From Halovivax sp. (lineage in GTDB: Archaea > Halobacteriota > Halobacteria > Halobacteriales > Natrialbaceae): DNA of 23,583 bases. The position numbers and the translations under genes are program-made. The stretch spans positions 1 to 23,583 of the forward strand of contig SKPV01000291.1 in assembly GCA_007119345.1 (NCBI GenBank), given 5' to 3'. This document shows positions 13,736-21,446 of the stretch, piece after piece. The first letter of the stretch is position 1, and every line of letters starts with the position of its first letter. Below the pieces are notes generated by a model that ran no database searches, was not told the DNA's origin, and saw nothing but the letters and a program-made list of their open reading frames with translations.

Positions 13736-13763
13736 CGGTAGAACGCGGGGAGTCCGGGTACTT

Positions 13764-14159
13764 CTAGGTTCCGACGTTCGACTCCCACCCGTCCGGGAGC
13801 GGACCGGCCTCGTCGTCGGGTTGCCAGCCCGACCACTCGAGCAGCTGACGGGCGCGCTCGCGGCGCGCGAGGAACACTTCCGAGAGCTCCGGCGGGTTGC
13901 GGATGGCGGTGTCCTCGAGGAGGGATTCGGGAACGGCGAGCGTGTTCGCGGGTACCGCGTCGTCGCCGTGGACCGGGAAGTGTCTGGACTCCAGTTTCAT
14001 CACCAGCGGGGCGTCGAGTCGTTCGACCCCCTCGCCGGTCGCGTACAGTTGCTCGTTCACGCGTTCGTGCTGGGCGCGTTCCATCGTCACGCGCTCGTCT
14101 TCGGACGGCGTCACGTACAGCCGGCCGAGGTAGTAGCTTCCCGAGAACCGCTCGAACAT
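13764..14159 (-). CDS. DUF5802-like haloarchaeal protein
   Basis: Small soluble protein of 131 residues that I match from memory to the haloarchaeal DUF5802 family; function unknown. Recognisable parts are the opening MFERFSGSYYLGRLYVTP, the block ERAQHERVNEQLYATGEGV (residues 27-45), LVMKLESRHFPVHGD (52-66), and a C-terminal helix with FLARRERARQLLEWSGW (96-112). The repeated Tyr/Leu strands and the HGD element suggest a compact beta-rich domain. The ATG at 14159 is chosen over an upstream in-frame ATG because the family begins at MFE and a TATA-like box lies about 31 bp upstream. It ends 28 bp before the Vms1-like start on the same strand, so the two could be co-transcribed. Confidence 0.75.
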   Translation of the reverse strand: MFERFSGSYYLGRLYVTPSEDERVTMERAQHERVNEQLYATGEGVERLDAPLVMKLESRHFPVHGDDAVPANTLAVPESLLEDTAIRNPPELSEVFLARRERARQLLEWSGWQPDDEAGPLPDGWESNVGT

Positions 14160-14186
14160 GCTAAGTGGTACCAAGGGTCCGCGCCA

Positions 14187-14194
14187 CATAACTA
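14187..14194 (-). promoter_or_regulatory. TATA-like box of the DUF5802-like gene
   Basis: Minus-strand TAGTTATG, about 31 bp before the ATG at 14159. It is flanked by the inverted pair CTAAGTG (14161-14167) and CACTTAG (14206-14212), a possible small operator. Confidence 0.5.
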
Positions 14195-14430
14195 TTCTGC
14201 GAGAACACTTAGGTCGAAGGACAAACAGTCCTGAATCGGCCGGCTCTCGAGCCGGGCGGCGGCGCTCCCGGGGTCGACCGATACCTGGGGTGAGAACGAC
14301 GGGGCACTATCGCGAGTGGCCGTCCGGTCGGCCGCTGGCGGGGTAGCGGCCGGTGAACGATCCGCGAACGGTGCGAACGATCGCCGACGGCCCCGCGAAC
14401 GGAGTTGAACCGTTCGAACGAAGGTTCACC

Positions 14431-14438
14431 CTTTTATG
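14431..14438 (+). promoter_or_regulatory. TATA-like box of the secreted-protein gene
   Basis: CTTTTATG, centred about 28 bp before the ATG at 14463. Confidence 0.55.
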
Positions 14439-14462
14439 ATGGCCGACTTCTAGTTGATCGTG

Positions 14463-15086
14463 ATGAACGGGTACCGACTCGCGGTGGTAGGTGCGCTCGT
14501 CGTCGTCGGTCTCGCCCTGGCGTCGATCGGCGCGGCGGCGGTCGTCGACTCGTCGGTCGACGATCCGGCCGACGAGGCCGACGACGAGACCCCGGGGATG
14601 GGCTCCGAAGTGGGGACTTTCATGCAGTCTAGCTCCGCCGACGCGAACGTGAGCGTCGACCAGGGGATGTTCGAGGCGGCGTTCGAGGGCGCCGAGGACC
14701 GGGAGGCCGTGGTGAACGATCGCGTTGGGGAACTCGAAGGGCGGTTCGACCGGCTGCAAGAACGGACGAACCACTTCGCCGATCGCGGGGACGAGCGGCC
14801 TCCCGGACACCAGGAGCAGCTGACGCGGATGGCAGTCGAACTCGGGTTGTTCGAGGAGTCGGTCAACCAAACCGAGCAGCGAGCCGAAGCGGTCGGCGTC
14901 GACACCGCTCGACTCGATGAACTTCGCCAAAATGCCTCCGAGGTAAGCGGTCCCGACGTGGCGGAGATCGCCCGCAGTATCGCCGGCGTCGACCCGCCGG
15001 GACAGCACGAGGACGGCTCGCCCGGAGAGCAAGACGGCGGCCCGCCGGATCACGCGGATCCGCCGAACGAGAAGGACGACGACTAA
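14463..15086 (+). CDS. secreted acidic coiled-coil protein
   Basis: Protein of 207 residues with a Sec-type signal (MNGYRLAVVGALVVVGLALA and on to about residue 28), then an acidic linker (DDPADEADDE). The mature part is helical: VGTFMQSSSADANVS (about 51-65), MFEAAFEGAEDREAVVNDR (70-88), ELEGRFDRLQERTNHF, MAVELGLFEESVNQTEQRA and DTARLDELRQNASEVSG, ending in a disordered Gly/Pro/Asp tail. Several NxS/T sites (NVS, NQT, NAS) could be N-glycosylated. Similar secreted proteins with the GTFMQSS and SxNQTE words are, from memory, widespread in haloarchaea and have no known function. A TTG or GTG a few codons upstream is possible; the ATG is favoured by TATA spacing. No membrane anchor is seen at the C-terminus. 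Confidence 0.75.
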   Translation: MNGYRLAVVGALVVVGLALASIGAAAVVDSSVDDPADEADDETPGMGSEVGTFMQSSSADANVSVDQGMFEAAFEGAEDREAVVNDRVGELEGRFDRLQERTNHFADRGDERPPGHQEQLTRMAVELGLFEESVNQTEQRAEAVGVDTARLDELRQNASEVSGPDVAEIARSIAGVDPPGQHEDGSPGEQDGGPPDHADPPNEKDDD

Positions 15087-15320
15087 TCGGCGATCCCGTC
15101 CGATCCCTGGTACCCGCCGAAACACTTCTTCGAACGTGCGAAGGGTGAGAGATCGCGCCCGTCACTCCGCTCGTCCACGTTCCGGCGAACTTCGCGTTTC
15201 TCTGTCCGCCGTCGATCGGGAGCTCTTGCTTCACCGAAGCCCTTTGATCCGCCGTCTAAGCAATAAGACGAGCCGTTCGTTTCCAGTCCGATATCTCGTG
15301 GGGTCGACCGATGCTCTCAC
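15087..15320. other. convergent intergenic region without a gene
   Basis: Lies between the secreted-protein gene and thrC. A short hairpin, CTTCG-AACGTG-CGAAG (15128-15143), is about 40 bp past the secreted-protein stop and could aid termination. Nothing else recognisable; no tRNA-like fold was found by eye. Confidence 0.35.
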
Positions 15321-16514
15321 TCAGACCCCCTGGCTCATCAGGTGACTTCGCAGGACGTCGGCTTCCTTGTTCCCGGCGCCGGTGTTGACCACGACGACCG
15401 TCTCGTCGTCGTCGAACTCGCCGGCGTCGGCGAGCGCCCAGGCGCCGCTGGCGGCGGCCGCGCAGGTCGGCGCCATCTCCAGTCCTTCGCTCTGGGCGAC
15501 GGCGATCGCCGCGTCGAGGATCTCCTCGTCGTCGGTCGCGACGGCGCCGCCGTCGGTCTCACGGAGCGCCTCGAGGATCCACTGACTTCCGCCCGGATCG
15601 GGGATCTCGATGCCCCCGCAGATCGTGTCCGGGTGCTCGACGGGCTCGTGGACCTCCCGGCCGGCCTCGAACGCCTCGACGATGGGGGCACACCCCGTCG
15701 CCTGGGCGGCGTAGAACGACGGCAGCTCGTCGATCAGGCCGAGCTCGCGCAACTCCAGTGCGGCCTTGTACATCCCGGCGAGGCCGACGCCGCCGCCGGT
15801 CGGGTAGACGATCGCGTCGGGAACGTCCCACTCGCGCTGCTCGACGAGCTCGTAGAGCATCGTCTTCTTGCCCTCGTGACGGTACGGGGTCACTAAGGAC
15901 GACAGCGAGTACCAGTCCTCGTGCTCGTCCATCGCGTCGCCGTAGGCCGCCGCGGCGTCGCCGATCCGGCCGCCGCTGACGGTCAGGTCGCCGCCGTGGA
16001 CGTTCACCATCGCCTTCGTCGTGAATCCCGCCCGGGCCGGGAGGTAGACGTGCGACGCCAGTCCGGCGCGTCCGGCGTAGGCGGCGGCCGCCTGCCCGGC
16101 GTTCCCCGCGGAGGGCAGGGCGACGTCCGTCGCACCGTGCTGGACGGCCGCGGTGACGGCCATCGACGCGCCCCGATCCTTGAACGTGCCCGTCGGGTTG
16201 CGCCCTTCGTCTTTGATCAGGAACTCCCCGACCCCGACCTCGCCGGCGAGGGAGGGGCAGTCGATCGTCGGCGTCGCGCCCTCGTCCATCGTCACGGCGC
16301 CCTCGCGCCGGAACGGGAGCAACTCCGCGTACCGCCACATCGAATCGAACGGCCGCGCGGCGACGGTCTCGCGGTCGACATCGATCTCGTCGTACTCGTA
16401 GGCCGGATCGAGGATGCCCTCGCACTCTCCACAGCGGTGGGTGCCCGTTTCGGGGTCGTAAAATTCCCCACAGTCGCGACACGAGAGTCCCTCGAACGCC
16501 TCGGTCGTCTCCAT
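15321..16514 (-). CDS. thrC: threonine synthase
   Basis: PLP-dependent enzyme of 397 residues, fold type II, converting O-phospho-L-homoserine to L-threonine in the cytosol. An N-terminal zinc ribbon has C12, C15, C28 and C31 (SCRDC...HRCGEC), common in archaeal threonine synthases. The PLP lysine is K112 in NPTGTFKDRGAS, and the cofactor phosphate loop is near PTGGGVGLAGM. SAGNAGQAAAAYAG is the conserved SGN-type asparagine loop. Length and order are complete. The start at 16514 is preferred over an ATG 13 codons upstream because a TATA-like box lies 27 bp before it and because the sequence METTEAFEGLSC fits the family. Haloarchaea often have several paralogues, so a related lyase or synthase substrate is possible. 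Confidence 0.88.
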   Translation of the reverse strand: METTEAFEGLSCRDCGEFYDPETGTHRCGECEGILDPAYEYDEIDVDRETVAARPFDSMWRYAELLPFRREGAVTMDEGATPTIDCPSLAGEVGVGEFLIKDEGRNPTGTFKDRGASMAVTAAVQHGATDVALPSAGNAGQAAAAYAGRAGLASHVYLPARAGFTTKAMVNVHGGDLTVSGGRIGDAAAAYGDAMDEHEDWYSLSSLVTPYRHEGKKTMLYELVEQREWDVPDAIVYPTGGGVGLAGMYKAALELRELGLIDELPSFYAAQATGCAPIVEAFEAGREVHEPVEHPDTICGGIEIPDPGGSQWILEALRETDGGAVATDDEEILDAAIAVAQSEGLEMAPTCAAAASGAWALADAGEFDDDETVVVVNTGAGNKEADVLRSHLMSQGV

Positions 16515-16536
16515 GTCGGCGAGTCGGCGCCCCACC

Positions 16537-16545
16537 ACGTAAACG
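16537..16545 (-). promoter_or_regulatory. TATA-like box of thrC
   Basis: Minus-strand CGTTTACGT, centred about 27 bp before the ATG at 16514; it decides between the two candidate starts. Confidence 0.45.
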
Positions 16546-16650
16546 GCTCGCATTCCGGCGATCGGTTCGATGCCGGGCGAACGATTCGCGTCTCGGGGTC
16601 GGCCTGTTCCCCTGGATCGCCCCGCGCACTCGCGCGGTGAGTCGCCGGCC

Positions 16651-16660
16651 GATATCTTTG
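16651..16660 (+). promoter_or_regulatory. TATA-like box of the FAD oxidoreductase gene
   Basis: GATATCTTTG, centred about 30 bp before the ATG at 16686, in the 171-bp divergent region shared with thrC. Confidence 0.5.
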
Positions 16661-16685
16661 TACCGGGAGTCCGAACGATCACTCG

Positions 16686-17981
16686 ATGACCGATTCGTCA
16701 CGGGTGGCGGTCGTCGGCGCCGGTCTCGCCGGACTGATCGCCGCGCGCCGCCTCGCCGAGGACGGTGCGGACGTGAGGGTCCTCGAGCGGCGGGACCGCG
16801 TCGGCGGCCGCGTCGCCACCCGCGAGCGGGACGGCTACCGCTTCGACCGCGGATTCCAGGTGCTGTTCACCGCCTATCCTGCCGTTCGCCGCGAACTCGA
16901 CCTCGACGCGCTCTCGCTCCGGCGGTTCGCCCCCGGCGCGTGCCTGGCGCGGCCGAACCACCGCTCGACCCTCGCGGATCCGCTCCGGGCGCCGCGCGCC
17001 CTGCCGGCGACGCTGTTCAACGCCGACGTCACCGTCGGCGACAAGGTCCGCGTGCTCGGCCTCTGGCGGACGCTCCGCCGGACAGAGTTCGCGGACATCT
17101 TCGCGGAGCCAGATACCGACATCGAGACGTTCCTCGTCGACGAGGGCTTCTCGCAGCGCTTTCGCGATCGATTCGTGGCGCCGTTTTTCGGCGGGATCAC
17201 CCTCGACCGTTCGCTCTCGACCTCCGCGCGCGTGTTCCGCTACGTCTTCAAGGCGCTCGCCGAGGGCGATACCGCGATGCCCGCGGCGGGGATGGGCGCG
17301 ATCCCCGCACAGCTGGCCGGCCGCGCGCGGGACGCCGGAGCGACGATCGAAACGGGGACGCCGGTCGATCGACTGGAGACCGCCGTCGACGGGGTTGAAC
17401 TCTCGATCGGCGGGGAGACGCGCCGGGCCGACGCCGTCGTTGTCGCGACGGATCCGCCGACCGCTCGCGGGCTGACGGCCGTCGACGCGATCCCGATCGA
17501 GGGGCGCGGTTGCGTCACGCAGTACTACGCGCTGGGGGGCGGCGACCTGGACGTCGGGCGACGTCTGGTACTGAACGCCGAACCGCCGGCGGTGCGGGAC
17601 GAGGGGGAGGCTTGGCCCAACCAGATCGTTCCCCACAGCGCCGTCGCGCCCGCGTACGCACCCGACGGGTCGGCGCTCGTCAGCGCGACCTACCTGGGCG
17701 ACCCCGGGATGACCGACGAGGCGCTCGCCGCGCGAACGAAACGCGCGCTCTCCTCGTGGTTCCCGGAGCGTCGATTCGACGGGTTCGAACGCCTGCACAC
17801 CGATCGGATCTCGTTCGCCCAGTTCGCGCAGCCGCCGGGGATCCACGACCGACTCCCCGACGTCCGCGCGCCCGACGGGCCGGTCTACCTCGCCGGCGAG
17901 TACACCCGCTGGTCGTCGATCCAGGGAGCCGTGGCGAGCGGCCGCGAGGCGGCCGAAGCCGTGCTGGCGGAGCTGGGGTGA
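16686..17981 (+). CDS. FAD-dependent oxidoreductase (amine oxidase/phytoene desaturase type)
   Basis: Flavoprotein of 431 residues in the amine-oxidase superfamily that includes protoporphyrinogen oxidase and carotenoid desaturases. The Rossmann dinucleotide motif VVGAGLAG (9-16) is followed by the ribose-binding E34 and the family block RDRVGGRVATRERDGYRFDRG (36-56). Near the middle are FFGGITLDRSLSTSA and FRYVFKALAEGDTAMPAAGMGAIP, typical of the substrate domain. The C-terminal FAD motif is VYLAGEYT...SSIQGAVASGREAAEAVL. No signal peptide or membrane helix is seen. The substrate cannot be read from sequence; no carotenoid, haem or amine genes are adjacent. It converges on the phosphoesterase with a 54-bp gap. 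Confidence 0.82.
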   Translation: MTDSSRVAVVGAGLAGLIAARRLAEDGADVRVLERRDRVGGRVATRERDGYRFDRGFQVLFTAYPAVRRELDLDALSLRRFAPGACLARPNHRSTLADPLRAPRALPATLFNADVTVGDKVRVLGLWRTLRRTEFADIFAEPDTDIETFLVDEGFSQRFRDRFVAPFFGGITLDRSLSTSARVFRYVFKALAEGDTAMPAAGMGAIPAQLAGRARDAGATIETGTPVDRLETAVDGVELSIGGETRRADAVVVATDPPTARGLTAVDAIPIEGRGCVTQYYALGGGDLDVGRRLVLNAEPPAVRDEGEAWPNQIVPHSAVAPAYAPDGSALVSATYLGDPGMTDEALAARTKRALSSWFPERRFDGFERLHTDRISFAQFAQPPGIHDRLPDVRAPDGPVYLAGEYTRWSSIQGAVASGREAAEAVLAELG

Positions 17982-18035
17982 TGGCGGACGTCCGGGTGCC
18001 GGCGATCGACTACCGTTCGGGTTCGGGACTGACGT

Positions 18036-18761
18036 TCACAGCACGCGCCGACACTCGCCGAGCGGCGGGAACCAGAGCGTCTCCTCGCCGTCGACGTCCC
18101 GGATCACCGGGTGAAAGGCGTCGGCGTCCGTCACCAGCGGCGACTGGAAGTCCCGGCCGCGCCGGGCGTTGACCGTCGTCCCGCGGGCGAGCCGCGAGAA
18201 CGCCGGCAGGACGAGCACGTCCGCGGCGCCGTCACCGTCTTCGTACGCCCCGGGTCCGTACAGGAAGCACGGGTGCTTGCGTCCCTCGACGGCGAGCGCC
18301 GGGTGATCGTGGCCGATCACGTACCGGCTCCCGTCGAGTTGGGGACGTTCGTGGCCGTGACAGACGACCGTCTCGCCGTCGGCCAGCCGGCGGGCGGGTG
18401 CCGTCTCGCCGTCGAACACGTCCGCGAGCATCGCGTCGTGGTTGCCGGGCGTGCAGACGAGCTCCGCGCCCGCGCCGTCGATCGCGGCCTCCGTCCCCTC
18501 GATCGCCAATCGGACGCCGCGGGGGATCCACGAGAACGAGTGCAACAGATCGCCGGCGATCGCGACCGTCGCCGGGTCGAACCGGTCGAGGAGCTCCGCT
18601 ATGCGCTCCACGACGCGCTCTGCGGCGTCGATCGGCGCGTCGACCATCGACGCCTCGCCGCGACCGAGGTGGACGTCCGCGAGGACGAGCGCGTCCGCGT
18701 CGGGCAGGTAGACCGCGCGGTCCGCGAACTCGACGGTCCCGTCCGCGTCGGCGGGGGTCAT
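18036..18761 (-). CDS. calcineurin-like metallophosphoesterase
   Basis: Cytosolic binuclear metallophosphoesterase of 241 residues with all family motifs in order: ADVHLG (D29, H31), IAGDLLHS (D71), TPGNHD (N107, H108), CHGHE (H135/H137) and GHDHPAL (H151, H153). It resembles the archaeal and bacterial group related to ligase-associated PdeM-type enzymes; whether it acts on nucleic acids, nucleotides or lipids is not evident. The ATG at 18761 is preferred over a GTG directly before it. It starts 9 bp after the artA stop on the same strand, so the two genes form a likely operon with the phosphoesterase second and no promoter of its own. Confidence 0.85.
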   Translation of the reverse strand: MTPADADGTVEFADRAVYLPDADALVLADVHLGRGEASMVDAPIDAAERVVERIAELLDRFDPATVAIAGDLLHSFSWIPRGVRLAIEGTEAAIDGAGAELVCTPGNHDAMLADVFDGETAPARRLADGETVVCHGHERPQLDGSRYVIGHDHPALAVEGRKHPCFLYGPGAYEDGDGAADVLVLPAFSRLARGTTVNARRGRDFQSPLVTDADAFHPVIRDVDGEETLWFPPLGECRRVL

Positions 18762-18770
18762 CACCCGGGT

Positions 18771-19817
18771 TCAGTCGGCCGCAGACTTGCGCGTTTCGGG
18801 CTCGGCCCCGGCGTCGGTCCCCAGGGCGTCGGCGAGGTCGAGCTCCCGGCCGGTGAGGACGAACAGGGCCTCCTCCAGGGGTGCGAGCACCTCCGGAACG
18901 AGCCGGATCACGACGTAGGCGATCCCGACGAGCGCGACGACCGACAGCGGCTGGGAGAGCACGTTGTGGGAGACCCAGAAGGAGGTTCGCTCGGGGACCG
19001 TGCCCACCCACTCGGTTGCGACGTAGACGAACGGGCCCTGCTGGAACCAGCCGTGCGGGGTCGCGAGGGCGATGAAGACGTTCCGGACGAGGTTGAGGAA
19101 CCAGATGATCCCCACCGCGACGACGAAGCCCAGGGCCTTCCGGCGCAGGGGCGCCTTCACGGCGGCGATCAGGCCGCCGAAGATGGCCATGCTCCCCAGC
19201 CCCGTGCAGGCCATGATGATGTAGGTCGTGCGGCCGGTTGCGGTCTCGTCCGGATCGAAGTCGAACCGGCTCTGGTAGCCGTTGGCTCCCTCGTTGATCC
19301 CGGGGCTCGTCGCCACCAGGTCCATCGCGAGGTGGGTCTGGTAGGCCGTCACCTCGATGAGCCACTGTCGGAAGACGGGGATCGTCTCCGCCGGGAGGTA
19401 GATGATGCCCATGAAAGCGACCGCCCGCGAGAGGACCAGCAGCGACCGCCGTCCCTGGAGGAGGAGGTAGCCCGCCCACAGACAGAGCGGAAGCGCGGCG
19501 ATCGCCAGCACCGTCTGGAGGGGGCTGTTAACCTCGTAGTGGTAGTACGGCGCCATCAGGATCCAGAAGACGCCGAACAGCGCCCACGCGGCGGCGGCGA
19601 CGTAGCGCGCTCCGTCGATCGCGTCGCGCCACTCCAGGATAATCGCCCCGACGAACGTCCCGATCGCCACCCAGGCGAGGACGTCGACCGAGTCCAGCGA
19701 GGTGATGATTGCGGGGGAGACGACCGCGCCGAGGACGTCCGACCCCGACGCCGCCTCCGTCGCGCCCGCTCGAACGCTCGCCGCGCTCGTTCCGCTCGGG
19801 ATTACGTTCGCGTTCAC
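18771..19817 (-). CDS. artA: archaeosortase A
   Basis: Polytopic membrane cysteine transpeptidase of 348 residues in the exosortase/archaeosortase superfamily. In haloarchaea ArtA cleaves the PGF-CTERM tail of surface proteins such as the S-layer glycoprotein and attaches a lipid. Hydrophobic helices occur at about 45-62, 72-90, 101-120, 129-146, 199-220, 229-250 and 289-307. The catalytic cysteine is C204 in MACTGLGSM, and the conserved arginine R245 is in LNLVRNVFIA. The third conserved site falls in WVSHNVLSQ at H284. YRSRFDFD-like YQSRFDFDPDE (181-191) lies in the loop before the Cys. The GTG at 19817 is supported by a TATA-like box about 27 bp upstream, although the first 40 residues are low-complexity and a later start is possible. 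No PGF-CTERM substrate is encoded in the window. Confidence 0.92.
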   Translation of the reverse strand: MNANVIPSGTSAASVRAGATEAASGSDVLGAVVSPAIITSLDSVDVLAWVAIGTFVGAIILEWRDAIDGARYVAAAAWALFGVFWILMAPYYHYEVNSPLQTVLAIAALPLCLWAGYLLLQGRRSLLVLSRAVAFMGIIYLPAETIPVFRQWLIEVTAYQTHLAMDLVATSPGINEGANGYQSRFDFDPDETATGRTTYIIMACTGLGSMAIFGGLIAAVKAPLRRKALGFVVAVGIIWFLNLVRNVFIALATPHGWFQQGPFVYVATEWVGTVPERTSFWVSHNVLSQPLSVVALVGIAYVVIRLVPEVLAPLEEALFVLTGRELDLADALGTDAGAEPETRKSAAD

Positions 19818-19839
19818 TGACCGATCGGTAGGGCCGTTT

Positions 19840-19847
19840 CGTTATCA
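19840..19847 (-). promoter_or_regulatory. TATA-like box of the artA operon
   Basis: Minus-strand TGATAACG, centred about 27 bp before the GTG at 19817. Confidence 0.5.
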
Positions 19848-20013
19848 ACCTGACGCACCCTCGCGGATCCGCACCCAACCGCCGACGCCGGCGATCGCCA
19901 CGCCGTCCGTCGAAACGCGGTCCAACCCACCGTCGGACGGGACGCGCCGGTCGTCGGTCGCCCGTTCGCGGACACCGAAAAGCTACTTGTCACCCCGTTC
20001 GGTCGACCGCCCC

Positions 20014-20712
20014 ATGGGCGACTCGTTTCCGGAGACGATCGAGAGCGACCGACTCGACCCGTTCCCGGAGACGATCGAGAGCGACCGACTCGACCCGTTC
20101 CCGGAGACGATCGAGAGCGACCGACTCCGCCTCGAGCCGTTCGATCCGGAGTCGGTCGACGTCTTCGAACGCTACGGTGCGCTCGCGGACGATCCGGACC
20201 CCGAGGACGTGTACGAGCACGTACCGTTTTCGCCGCCCGAAACGCCCGCGGATTCCCTCTCGTTTCTCGAGGGCGCCGCCGAGAATCGCGCCGAGGCCGA
20301 GTCGGTCACGTACCTTATCCGGCCCCGGGATGGCGAGCCCGACGCCGGCGAGATCGCCGGAACGACCACGCTGTTCGTCCAGTGGGAGCGTCGGACCGCC
20401 GAGTCCGCGATCGTCCTCCGGAAGCCGTTCTGGGGTCGAGGGTACTCCGGCGAGCGCGCGGCGGCGTTTCTCGAAGTCGTCTTCGAGCACCTCGACCTCG
20501 ACGGCTTCGCGGTCAGTTGCGTGGTCGCCAACGAGCGCTCCCGACGGGCGATTTCGACGTACGTCGAGGCCCACGGCGGTCGGTACGACGGTCGCTTTCG
20601 CAACCTCCGCGCCGTCGACGTCGAGCCGGCCGACCTCCACCGGTTCTCGATCGATCGCGAGGAGTACCTGACCGCGACGGAATCGAGTTCGATCGAAACG
20701 CTGATAGGGTAA
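20014..20712 (+). CDS. GNAT acetyltransferase with triplicated N-terminal segment
   Basis: Cytosolic GCN5-related N-acetyltransferase of 232 residues, RimJ/RimL-like, transferring acetyl from acetyl-CoA to an unknown amine. The acetyl-CoA loop is FWGRGYSGERAAA (139-151), and NERSRRAISTYVEAHGGR (173-190) is the conserved helix after strand 5. The N-terminus is odd: the 12-residue unit FPETIESDRLDP occurs twice in tandem, then FPETIESDRL begins the normal domain. The copies at 20026, 20062 and 20098 are almost identical in DNA. The paralogue downstream has a single unit, so this is a recent in-frame 36-bp expansion. The ATG at 20014 is the first usable start and begins MGDS before the first unit. 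Function of the extra units is unknown. Confidence 0.85.
   Translation: MGDSFPETIESDRLDPFPETIESDRLDPFPETIESDRLRLEPFDPESVDVFERYGALADDPDPEDVYEHVPFSPPETPADSLSFLEGAAENRAEAESVTYLIRPRDGEPDAGEIAGTTTLFVQWERRTAESAIVLRKPFWGRGYSGERAAAFLEVVFEHLDLDGFAVSCVVANERSRRAISTYVEAHGGRYDGRFRNLRAVDVEPADLHRFSIDREEYLTATESSSIETLIG
20026..20127 (+). repeat. in-frame 36-bp coding repeat, nearly three copies
   Basis: Units at 20026-20061 and 20062-20097 differ by one silent base (TTT/TTC). A third at 20098-20127 covers 30 bp before the sequence changes to the ordinary GNAT domain. Each full unit encodes 12 residues. Confidence 0.9.
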
Positions 20713-20746
20713 CTGACACATCTCCGCATTCAGAGACGAAAAGAGC

Positions 20747-20753
20747 GAGGAGG
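20747..20753 (+). promoter_or_regulatory. Shine-Dalgarno site of the second GNAT gene
   Basis: GAGGAGG ends 6 bases before the ATG at 20760, in the 47-bp gap after the first GNAT gene. It indicates an internal, leadered start within a two-gene transcript. Confidence 0.65.
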
Positions 20754-20759
20754 ATACCG

Positions 20760-21383
20760 ATGACGCAACTGTTTCCCGAAACGATCGAAACTGACCGCCT
20801 GCGCATGGAAGCGGTCCGCCCCGAGACCGTCGACCTCTTCGAGTTTTACGAGCACGCCGGCGACGATCCCGACATCGAGGAGATCACCGAGCACCTCACG
20901 TGGGATCCCCACGCCACGCCGAAGGAGACGCTCGACTTCGTCGAAGAGATGGGCGAGAAGTACGCCTCCGGGGAGGGCGCCTCGTACGTCATCCGACCTC
21001 GCGAGGGCGAGGAGGGGGCCGGCGAGTTCGCCGGCGACGCCGGCTTCGGAGTCGACTGGGACCGCCGCTCGATGGGGCTCGGCACCTGGCTCCGGAAACC
21101 GTTCTGGGGCCGGGGCTACTCAGGCGAGCGCGCGGCCGCGATGATGGCGCTCGCGTTCGACCGACTCGATCTCGAACTGGTCGCGGTGACGGCCCACGTG
21201 GACAACGCGAAGTCGAACCGGGCGATCGAGAAGTACGTCGAGGCTCACGGCGGCCGGAAGGAGGGGCTGCTCCGGAACTGGGCCGTCCACGACGGTGAAC
21301 CCGCCGACTTCTACCGCTACAGCGTCTCCAGGGAAGAGTGGGCGGCGAACCCGGCGGACGTCGGGGTTCGGTTCGTGGACTGA
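20760..21383 (+). CDS. GNAT acetyltransferase, paralogue of the preceding gene
   Basis: Cytosolic GNAT protein of 207 residues. It is similar throughout to the upstream gene: FPETIETDRLRMEAV (5-19) matches a single copy of the upstream repeat unit, WLRKPFWGRGYSGERAAA (110-127) is the acetyl-CoA loop, and NAKSNRAIEKYVEAHGG (149-165) is the conserved helix. The closest recognisable type is the RimJ/RimL group, which acetylates ribosomal-protein or other N-termini or small amines. A strong Shine-Dalgarno and the short spacing suggest co-transcription with the first GNAT gene. The pair arose by tandem duplication. The substrate is unknown. Confidence 0.87.
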   Translation: MTQLFPETIETDRLRMEAVRPETVDLFEFYEHAGDDPDIEEITEHLTWDPHATPKETLDFVEEMGEKYASGEGASYVIRPREGEEGAGEFAGDAGFGVDWDRRSMGLGTWLRKPFWGRGYSGERAAAMMALAFDRLDLELVAVTAHVDNAKSNRAIEKYVEAHGGRKEGLLRNWAVHDGEPADFYRYSVSREEWAANPADVGVRFVD

Positions 21384-21446
21384 GCGGGACCGGCTGGGAT
21401 CGGTCGTCGTGGTTCCCCGCCGTGATCACACCACACTCGCGAAACC

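Larger units (their letters stand above)
14160..14462. other. 303-bp divergent intergenic region
   Basis: Holds the promoter of the DUF5802-like gene at the left and that of the secreted-protein gene at the right. The middle (14215-14420) shows only GC-rich sequence with scattered CGCGAACGG-like words; I see no gene, RNA or clear repeat. Confidence 0.5.

Noticed and set aside
14161..14212. CTAAGTG/CACTTAG inverted pair as an operator
   Set aside because: Seven-base arms 38 bp apart are easily due to chance; kept only as a remark with the promoter.
15087..15320. tRNA or small RNA gene in the gap before thrC
   Set aside because: No cloverleaf arms or T-loop consensus could be found by eye, only one short hairpin.
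16515..16553. 13-codon N-terminal extension of threonine synthase
   Set aside because: The TATA-like box at 16537-16545 lies inside it, which favours the downstream ATG.
18111..19820. Long plus-strand open frame opposite artA and the phosphoesterase
   Set aside because: Both genes on the other strand have complete catalytic motifs; this frame is Arg/Asp/Gly-rich shadow.
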